Position numbers and translations under genes: made by a program | Notes under the pieces: model-generated | Database searches by the model: none | The model's input: the letters and a program-made list of their open reading frames with translations, nothing else | What the model was told of the DNA's origin: nothing | Assembly: GCA_937915865.1 (NCBI GenBank) | Contig: CALGIG010000089.1 | Location: forward strand, 1-9,580 | Source: an uncultured Prolixibacteraceae bacterium | GTDB lineage: Bacteria; Bacteroidota; Bacteroidia; Bacteroidales; Prolixibacteraceae | Direction: 5' to 3' | DNA length: 9,580 bases | Part shown: positions 5,101-9,580 of the stretch, in pieces | How positions within the stretch are numbered: the stretch's first letter is position 1 | Layout: each line of letters starts with the position of its first letter

Positions 5101-7964
5101 GTTTTGGTAATATTGGGCGTTGTATCGTGCAGGGCATGGCGCATCAGGGCAATCCCGTCAAACAGGCGGTTTTCGCTGCGTACGCCGTATTTCTCTGTAA
5201 TATTGGCGTTATGTGAACGGTTATGGAGGCTGAACTCATCACGGCTTGCTGCGTAGGTTACTTTTACATCTGTTTCAAAAAGGTACGAAGCATAGGCGGC
5301 ATAAATGCCGGTGGGTATCCATCGTTCCCCAAAATTAAAATCCAGCTCGTCGAAATCGATGGGTTTCGGTATAGCTTCCTGCAAGGCGGTCAGCGATTCT
5401 TTGGCGGCCTCATGGCCGGGATGGTTATCGATAAATGTCTGTACCTCGTCGGCTTTGGAGATGACATTGCCGGCGATGAACTTATCGGCGACTTCGTAGC
5501 CTCCAACCAGCGGGTTGAAATAGACCCGGCCCTTCAATTCCTCCAGCAGGCTTTCTTCTGTCCCGCCCCTCAGGGATGCCATATATTCCAGATTAACTGT
5601 CCCGTGTTTGTTTAGCGAAGCGGCCAGCGCATCGCGGGCGTTATCGGCATGGGTAATCTCGCGTGTATTGAATGCCACGGGACGCCCGAAAATGTCCGCT
5701 TTTACCGCTTTGCCCCCGCGATAACGCTCCAATGACAGGATTTCCCGCCCTCCGGCATCCATCTTAATCAGGTCGAGGTTTTTCGGGTCATTCAGCTTAC
5801 CGAATCGTTCCGTAAAATCATCGTACAGGCGGTTGAGCATCCGCCGAAGCGCTGGATTTTCCTGCAGCGTTTCGGCTTCGTTAAGGTAAAGGTGGTGGTA
5901 AGTGTCGCGGATTTCGATGTAAAGCGACGCCCGTTTTTGTTGCTGCGCCGAAAGTTCCAACGGGTGAAACATCGGTCGGAAACCGTTTATGTCGCTCAGG
6001 TAGCCGATGCGGTTATCGTTGTTCGTTACCAGCGAGCCTTCCTTGTAATGCTTCGGTAATCCCTGCTCCGGCAGGACAAAAGGAACGGGCTTCATCCGTT
6101 CCTCCCGTTCCATTTTCTCTTTTAGCTTTTCAGGCTGTTCCTCCTTCCGGGTATCGGCGATGGGATAAACAGGCTTGAGCCCGGTTTTTGTTTCCGCATC
6201 GTTTCCAGCTTTGGCCAGCCTTTCAGCTTCTTCCCTTTTTTTACGGGTTTCCAGCATCAGTCTTTCACGCCACTCCAACGGCGCACGATCATCCTCCTTT
6301 TTTGAGGATTTCCATTCCTGTTTTGCATTGGGTTGGTGTATCTCCACCCGGCGGCGGGAACCGCTGTTTTTAGGTTTGACCTGCCTGCGCTCTTCAGCGG
6401 ATAAGCCGAATAAATCATACAGCGATAAGAGCGGTTGGTTATTGATGCTGTACGCCGTTTCCGTCGTTTTCGCTTCATTAGCTGGCTCTTTGGATTGTTT
6501 CTCCGGCGGGACCGGACCGGGTAAGTCGAAATTTAGGGAAACCTGTATTCCCGGCTGAACAGGTTTTTCCTGTATTTCGGGTGTCGGTTCTTTTTTTATG
6601 GAGGAATAGTCCTTTGGGGGCAGCACTCCCTCAACGGTTTGTTCTTCCTTATTCCAAAACTCCTTTTCATCAGGGAACCAATGGTCTTCAATATCTTGCC
6701 AAAAAGGATCGAGGTCATCGGGAAAGCGGGATACATCCGGTTGAAGTTGCGGCCTGATGTCTTTGGTAACCAAGGCCTGTGATTGTGACTGTGCCGGTGT
6801 CTCCTGTGCATGAGACCGGTAATACGGTATATCCAGGTACCTGGATAAATCATCCCGTAACATTCCGCGCAGTTCGGAGGCGATTGCGCTTACACCGCCG
6901 GAGTGGGTAAATTCCATTGCCGGTTTGCCGTAAAGGTCAGTTCCGACCTTTACATTATCGTGAATTACCCGGTCAAAGGATTGGAACAGGTTATTGACTG
7001 ATATGCCGTTCGATAACTTCCGGCAATTGATAAAATCCTGCTGACGCCCGGATAATACCCCGCCTGACGCTTTCTTTTGCAGGATTATCAGGTCGCTGCC
7101 TGCCTCCGTTCCGGCATAGTCGGAAAATAGATTGTTGGGAAAACGAATGATGGAAACTGGCTGGCAATGCTCCATAAGCCATTCACGCACGGGACGGTTA
7201 CTTTCAGAGTTCAACACGCCTTGTGAAGTGATGAATGCAACCAACCCGCCTTCGCGGACGCAATCGACTCCTTTCATAAGAAAATAGTTGTGGATCGTAC
7301 CGGATGCCTGCCGGTGGGCGTCGTCTTTGGCATTACTGTATGCGGGGTCGAATACCCTTACGTCGCCGAACGGGATGTTGCTGGCGGCTACATCGAAATA
7401 ACCGTTGTAGCGGGGTTCGATGTTTTCAAAACCTTCTATGCGTACTGTTTCATCGGGAACCAGGTGAGAAAGGATTTTACCTGTCAGCAGGTCTTTTTCA
7501 AACTGCGTTGTCTCACAACCAGGGGCCATTTGTTTGAACGCCCTGGAAAAGACGCCGGTTCCGGCCGAGGGGTCAAGCAGGCGCACCGGCTCAATGCCGC
7601 TTCCCTTCAATGCCGCCGCCAGTGTGTCCACCACTTTGGGTGGGGTATAAAAGGCGGAAAGCACGGAATTTTTTAATGAAGAAACATAGCGGTTATACCC
7701 GGTTGTATTCTCCGATCCGCTACGCAGCAATCCGTACAGTTCCGTTATCAGAGGGAATAGTTCGCTGTCGGTTTTCGTCCATTGCTGCACGTCTTCCGGA
7801 TTGTCGGCGGGACTTAACACGGCTTTAATTCCACCGAAACCGCACCAGGCTTCCAATATTTTCCTTTCTTCGCGGCTGGCCGGCCGCCTTTCCCCGTCGA
7901 GGTCGAACGCAATGCGTATCGCCTCAATATTATCCCGGAGACGGGCTTTCTTATTGAATGCCAT
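2196..7964 (-). CDS. Giant N6-adenine-type methyltransferase / SNF2 helicase fusion
   Basis: This 1922-residue protein is found widely in Bacteroidetes mobile elements. The N-terminal third is a class I SAM-dependent DNA methyltransferase: motif I DPSAGTG at residues 131-137 and, in place of the catalytic NPPY, N-I-P-F at 196-199, followed by GDVRVFDP. Residues about 380-640 are a charged, P/E/K/Q-rich linker, probably disordered. The helicase follows: a Q-motif-like LYKSQKDAVW, Walker A GAGKT (K1063), DESH box (D1225-H1228), GTTISNSLTELY, then GTGVNAQ (from 1536) and the arginine finger motif QRDGRAIRR (from 1562), all of SNF2 type. A predicted coiled coil starts near residue 1645 (LEKKITALESERR). 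The domain order resembles phage P1 DarB, which protects incoming DNA from type I restriction, so an anti-restriction or DNA-processing role in transfer is plausible but inferred. The ATG overlaps the end of the DUF1896 gene by 14 bases, suggesting coupled translation. The gene appears intact; its GC content is higher than that of the + strand block. Confidence 0.93.
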   Translation of the reverse strand: MAFNKKARLRDNIEAIRIAFDLDGERRPASREERKILEAWCGFGGIKAVLSPADNPEDVQQWTKTDSELFPLITELYGLLRSGSENTTGYNRYVSSLKNSVLSAFYTPPKVVDTLAAALKGSGIEPVRLLDPSAGTGVFSRAFKQMAPGCETTQFEKDLLTGKILSHLVPDETVRIEGFENIEPRYNGYFDVAASNIPFGDVRVFDPAYSNAKDDAHRQASGTIHNYFLMKGVDCVREGGLVAFITSQGVLNSESNRPVREWLMEHCQPVSIIRFPNNLFSDYAGTEAGSDLIILQKKASGGVLSGRQQDFINCRKLSNGISVNNLFQSFDRVIHDNVKVGTDLYGKPAMEFTHSGGVSAIASELRGMLRDDLSRYLDIPYYRSHAQETPAQSQSQALVTKDIRPQLQPDVSRFPDDLDPFWQDIEDHWFPDEKEFWNKEEQTVEGVLPPKDYSSIKKEPTPEIQEKPVQPGIQVSLNFDLPGPVPPEKQSKEPANEAKTTETAYSINNQPLLSLYDLFGLSAEERRQVKPKNSGSRRRVEIHQPNAKQEWKSSKKEDDRAPLEWRERLMLETRKKREEAERLAKAGNDAETKTGLKPVYPIADTRKEEQPEKLKEKMEREERMKPVPFVLPEQGLPKHYKEGSLVTNNDNRIGYLSDINGFRPMFHPLELSAQQQKRASLYIEIRDTYHHLYLNEAETLQENPALRRMLNRLYDDFTERFGKLNDPKNLDLIKMDAGGREILSLERYRGGKAVKADIFGRPVAFNTREITHADNARDALAASLNKHGTVNLEYMASLRGGTEESLLEELKGRVYFNPLVGGYEVADKFIAGNVISKADEVQTFIDNHPGHEAAKESLTALQEAIPKPIDFDELDFNFGERWIPTGIYAAYASYLFETDVKVTYAASRDEFSLHNRSHNANITEKYGVRSENRLFDGIALMRHALHDTTPNITKTVIKDDKEVKVPDGQAIQLANSKIEEMRNGFSDWLREQSPEFKDRLSMLYNRTFNCFARPEYDGSHQAFPGLDLKALGIDDLYKSQKDAVWMLKTNGGGICDHEVGAGKTLVMCCGAMEMKRLGLVNKPMIIALKANVHEIAQTFCTAYPNAKVLYPGKEDFTPAKRASIFNEMKNNNWDAVILTHEQFGMIPQSPEIQRDILQRELDSVEENLEVLRNQGREVSNYMLKGCQKRQANLEARLKGIAHQIETRKDDAVDFRLMGIDHLFVDESHKFKNLTFNTRHDRVAGLGNSDGSQRALNMLFAVRTIQDRTGKDLGATFLSGTTISNSLTELYLLFKYLRPKELERQGINTFDAWAAIYARKTKDYEFSVTNQIVQKERFRYFIKVPELAAFYSEITDFRTAKDIGIDRPEKNEILHNIPPTPDQQEFIQKLMVFAKTGDATILGREPLTESEDKARMLIATDYARKMSLDMRLIDPQKYDDHIDNKASHAAAVIAGYYNTYTAQKGTQFVFSDLGTYKPDSWNPYSEIKNKLITHYGIPASEIRFIQEAGTEKSRKAMIKDMNEGKIRVLFGSTEMLGTGVNAQKRCVAVHHLDAPWRPSDLEQRDGRAIRRGNEAARLHAGNKVDVVIYAVEKSLDAYKFGLLHNKQLFINQLKNNNMGSRTIDEGSMDEKSGMNFSEYVAILSGNTELLEKSRLEKKITALESERRAFMQGKSSTRFKLAEIMKSVETNRGFIVRISRDVEAFNARVQASPDGTRLNPVRLDGFAATDPVSVGKRLNEIADKARTHGLSEPIGSLYGFTLLVKSETTVKDGFDLVQNRFFVKGEGEILYNYNHGHLAADPKLAAANFLNALDTMPALLEKYKANNEKLMKDIPTLKAVVESPWKKEDELKALKAEMKIMERKIEASLKPIEQSIGIMAGVPKGETKFVPMQDNQKNINAFLEERVSILPPSNGVPEKKGFKI

Positions 7965-8397
7965 CTTCGAACAGTGTTTGGATTGCGCCCGTCAGCTCCG
8001 AGTAGAGTTGCTGGTACTCCTGACTATCGGCGAAATCGTCCGACAATGTGTATTTGCCTATTACACCGGAAAGACGGGGCAATAATTCCATTACCAACCC
8101 TTCGGCCTGCGAAGTATCTATTTCGTCCGCAAACTCGTTCCAAAGTATGTTGACGATGGTACGGTACGGGGAAAAATGTAACCCGGCGTAAAGGATTTGG
8201 GAAGCGGTCTCTCCGGCTTCGTCATGTGAGCCACCTAATTTGATAATGCGACTGTACGCTTCGGCTGCCGCATCGCCACGCGAGGCGACAAACTGCCGGT
8301 CGGAGGCTTTATCGGGGTGTGATTCGCGTAAAAAAGACAGCAGGGATAGCCGGAACCAGGATAATTCCACGGCTGTGGATTTATTTGTTGCTTTCAT
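7951..8397 (-). CDS. DUF1896 family protein
   Basis: This 148-residue protein has the hallmarks of DUF1896 (PF08989), a family of unknown function confined mostly to Bacteroidetes mobile elements: SWFRLSLLSFLRESHP near the start, D-R-Q-F-V-A-S-R (33-40), GLHFSPY (72-78), LWNEF (85-89) and LYSELTG (131-137). It is predicted to be a mainly helical soluble protein with no signal peptide or membrane segment. Its stop codon overlaps the start of the methyltransferase-helicase gene by 14 bases, and topB lies upstream; I know this order from other Bacteroidetes elements. The tight overlap suggests the two products are made together and perhaps act together. No activity can be assigned. A 149-bp leader with a terminator hairpin precedes it. 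Confidence 0.9.
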   Translation of the reverse strand: MKATNKSTAVELSWFRLSLLSFLRESHPDKASDRQFVASRGDAAAEAYSRIIKLGGSHDEAGETASQILYAGLHFSPYRTIVNILWNEFADEIDTSQAEGLVMELLPRLSGVIGKYTLSDDFADSQEYQQLYSELTGAIQTLFEDGIQ

Positions 8398-8400
8398 TTT

Positions 8401-8484
8401 CAGATTTTTTTAGTGGTAATAAAAAAGGAGGAAAAGGAAAAAGCGTCCGGAGAATGCCCCGGACGCCACCACTAAAAAAATCAG
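8401..8484. repeat. 17-bp inverted repeat enclosing a terminator hairpin
   Basis: The arm at 8401-8417 (CAGATTTTTTTAGTGGT) and the arm at 8468-8484 (ACCACTAAAAAAATCAG) are inverted copies, matching in 16 of 17 bases. They enclose 50 bases that contain a separate GC-rich hairpin (8443-8466). The left arm ends 4 bases upstream of the DUF1896 start codon. In RNA the arms can pair around the inner hairpin; they could equally be a two-site protein operator in DNA. The nesting and the closeness to the start codon suggest control of the DUF1896 and methyltransferase genes. Confidence 0.75.
8438..8466 (-). terminator. Intrinsic terminator between topB and DUF1896
   Basis: Read on the minus strand, GCGTCCGG pairs perfectly with CCGGACGC (8 bp, positions 8459-8466 and 8443-8450) across an 8-base loop, followed at once by TTTTTCC. 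This is a typical rho-independent terminator. It lies 81 bases after the topB stop and 41 bases before the DUF1896 start, so it either ends topB transcripts or acts as an attenuator in the leader of the downstream genes. Confidence 0.82.
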
Positions 8485-8532
8485 ATGTCAGGCAATTATC
8501 CCTAATTAGCAAGTCATAGATTCTTTCAGTGG

Positions 8533-8540
8533 CAAAAGTA
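8533..8540 (-). promoter_or_regulatory. Candidate -7 box for the DUF1896-methyltransferase transcript
   Basis: TACTTTTG on the minus strand matches the Bacteroidetes -7 consensus TAnnTTTG exactly and lies just past the topB stop codon. Transcription from it would start near 8526 and give a leader of about 130 bases that includes the nested hairpins. No TTTG is present at the expected -33 distance, so the box may be chance. Confidence 0.35.
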
Positions 8541-8546
8541 AAGATT

Positions 8547-9580
8547 TTACCTGTACTTGCCTTTCTTTCCCTCTCCTTTGTTCTTGTTTTCAAATTGGAA
8601 CACGGTTTTATAATCGGCATCGAAAGCTACGGCAGCATCGAACGTCTTGCCCGTTTTGCTGCTCGTAAAACCTTTAATTGTGCCGGTCTTGCCGTTCATC
8701 AACAAGTCGGTAAGCTGCGTGTCGGTCAAATCCTTTTTGGCAATGCTGCGGAAAACCGTCAGCCCGCAGTTTTCATTGTTGCACTTGGCAACCTTTTGGA
8801 AGAATACGACCTGTCCGTTATTGCATTTCGGACATCCGCAACAGGGCCGGTCGCCGGTGTGTTCAAACGGGATGTCGAGTAATTCCGAAGTGATTTGCGA
8901 AGCATAAACTTCTATCGAGCGGTGAAACGTAGAAGCATCCATTTCACCAGTGCCGATTTTGGCAAGGGCGTGTTCTCACTGGCCTGTCATTGCAACATCC
9001 GCAATTTTTTTGTCTTTCACGGCAAGGTAAACCACCAACCCTTTGTTGGTCGGAACGAGCGCTTTTTTCTCACGGGTAATATATTCTCTCGCAAACAGCG
9101 TTTCGATAATCGCAGCGCGGGTGGCTGGTGTGCCGATTCCGGCATCTTGCATCGCCTCGCGTTCATCTTCGTTTTCGCACTCCTTACCGCACGATTCCAT
9201 TGCACCCAGCAAACTACTCTCTGTATGCAGCGGGCGTGGCTTGGTCTGCTTTTCCAACGCTTCCATAGCACGAATGGGAAGCACATCGCCTTGCAACAAG
9301 GCGGGCAGCGTGGTTACGTCTTCTTCCTGCGCTTCTTCATCGGTGGCGTTGAATACCGACCGCCAGCCGGGAAGTAGCGTAACGCTGCCCTTTGCGGCAA
9401 AGTGTATGCCGCCCGAGTCCAGCGAAATGGCGGTGTTCTCTTTGATGCACCTACCGGAGAATGATTCTAACATTCGACCGGCTATCATGTCGTAAATCGT
9501 CCGCTCATCGCTGGTCAATCCGTCTGCCGGATATCCGGTGATGATAAGCGCATGGTGGTCGGTTACTTTCTTATCGTCCA
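8547..9580 (-). pseudogene. topB: DNA topoisomerase III (type IA), 5'-partial, with in-frame TGA
   Basis: This is the C-terminal part of a TopB-type topoisomerase; the 5' end, with the Toprim domain and probably the active-site tyrosine, is outside the window. At the window edge the frame reads DDKKVTDHHALIITGYPADG, the DHHA segment of type IA enzymes. GIGTPATRAAIIETLFAREYI and LVPTNKGLVVY are further family motifs. After VAMTGQ a TGA (8976-8978) interrupts the frame. The same frame then continues without another stop through EHALAKIGTGEMDASTF, a zinc-finger-like C-G-C-P-K-C and C-N-N-E-N-C pair, and a basic tail to TAA. The family normally has a tryptophan at this point (TG-x-W-E), so TGG to TGA is the simplest cause. 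The truncated product would lack about 140 C-terminal residues including the Cys cluster. It could be a true nonsense mutation or a sequencing error. Related topoisomerases are called Exc in CTnDOT. Confidence 0.88.

Noticed and set aside
8381..8620. A 79-codon minus-strand frame spanning the topB end and the DUF1896 leader
   Set aside because: It runs through the terminator hairpin and the inverted repeat and overlaps both real genes; the composition is that of low-complexity noncoding sequence.
8547..8942. Reading the topB tail as a separate zinc-finger gene starting at the ATG at 8942
   Set aside because: There is no ribosome-binding sequence, the frame is continuous with topB up to the TGA, and the residues between TGA and this ATG still match topoisomerase sequence.
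8895..9377. A 160-codon + strand frame opposite topB
   Set aside because: It is antisense to well-conserved topoisomerase motifs and has no recognisable domain.
1..9580. CRISPR array, tRNA or rRNA genes, complete insertion sequence, toxin-antitoxin pair
   Set aside because: No regularly spaced repeats, RNA gene signatures, transposase motifs or suitable small gene pair were seen on either strand.

Overview
This window looks like part of a Bacteroidetes (probably gut Bacteroidales) integrative and conjugative element, or a related mobile island. The evidence is the gene set: an RteC-family regulator, a small excisionase-like helix-turn-helix protein, a giant methyltransferase-helicase, a DUF1896 protein and a type IA topoisomerase (TopB). 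These families recur together in CTnDOT-like and related Bacteroidetes elements. A matching promoter style (TAnnTTTG -7 boxes) is visible at two places. The species cannot be read from the sequence.

Layout. Bases 1-47 are not biological: they match an Illumina TruSeq P7 adapter with its index, so the contig starts in sequencing adapter and the rteC gene behind it (48-776) has lost its 5' end. A gene-free, AT-rich stretch (777-1106) follows, dense in short direct and inverted repeats, and looks like a control region. It leads into an excisionase-like gene (1107-1463) with its own hairpin terminator, then a GNAT acetyltransferase (1611-2150) that seems to be a passenger gene with its own promoter. 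A perfect 15-bp bidirectional terminator (2156-2190) separates this + strand block from a - strand block.

The - strand block, read from right to left, holds topB (9580 down to 8547, 5' end outside the window, interrupted by an in-frame TGA at 8976-8978), a 149-bp gap with a terminator hairpin nested inside a 17-bp inverted repeat, a DUF1896 gene (8397-7951), and a 1922-residue methyltransferase-SNF2 helicase (7964-2196) whose start overlaps the DUF1896 stop by 14 bases.

How it may work together (inference): RteC would switch on the excisionase-like gene through the repeat-rich region, starting excision. The opposing operon supplies DNA-processing functions: TopB for topology during excision or transfer, and the methyltransferase-helicase with DUF1896, perhaps to protect or handle element DNA in a new host, as phage P1 DarB does with a similar domain order. 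The most interesting points are the nested hairpin ahead of DUF1896 (possible attenuator), the repeat array ahead of the excisionase-like gene, and the nonsense codon in topB.
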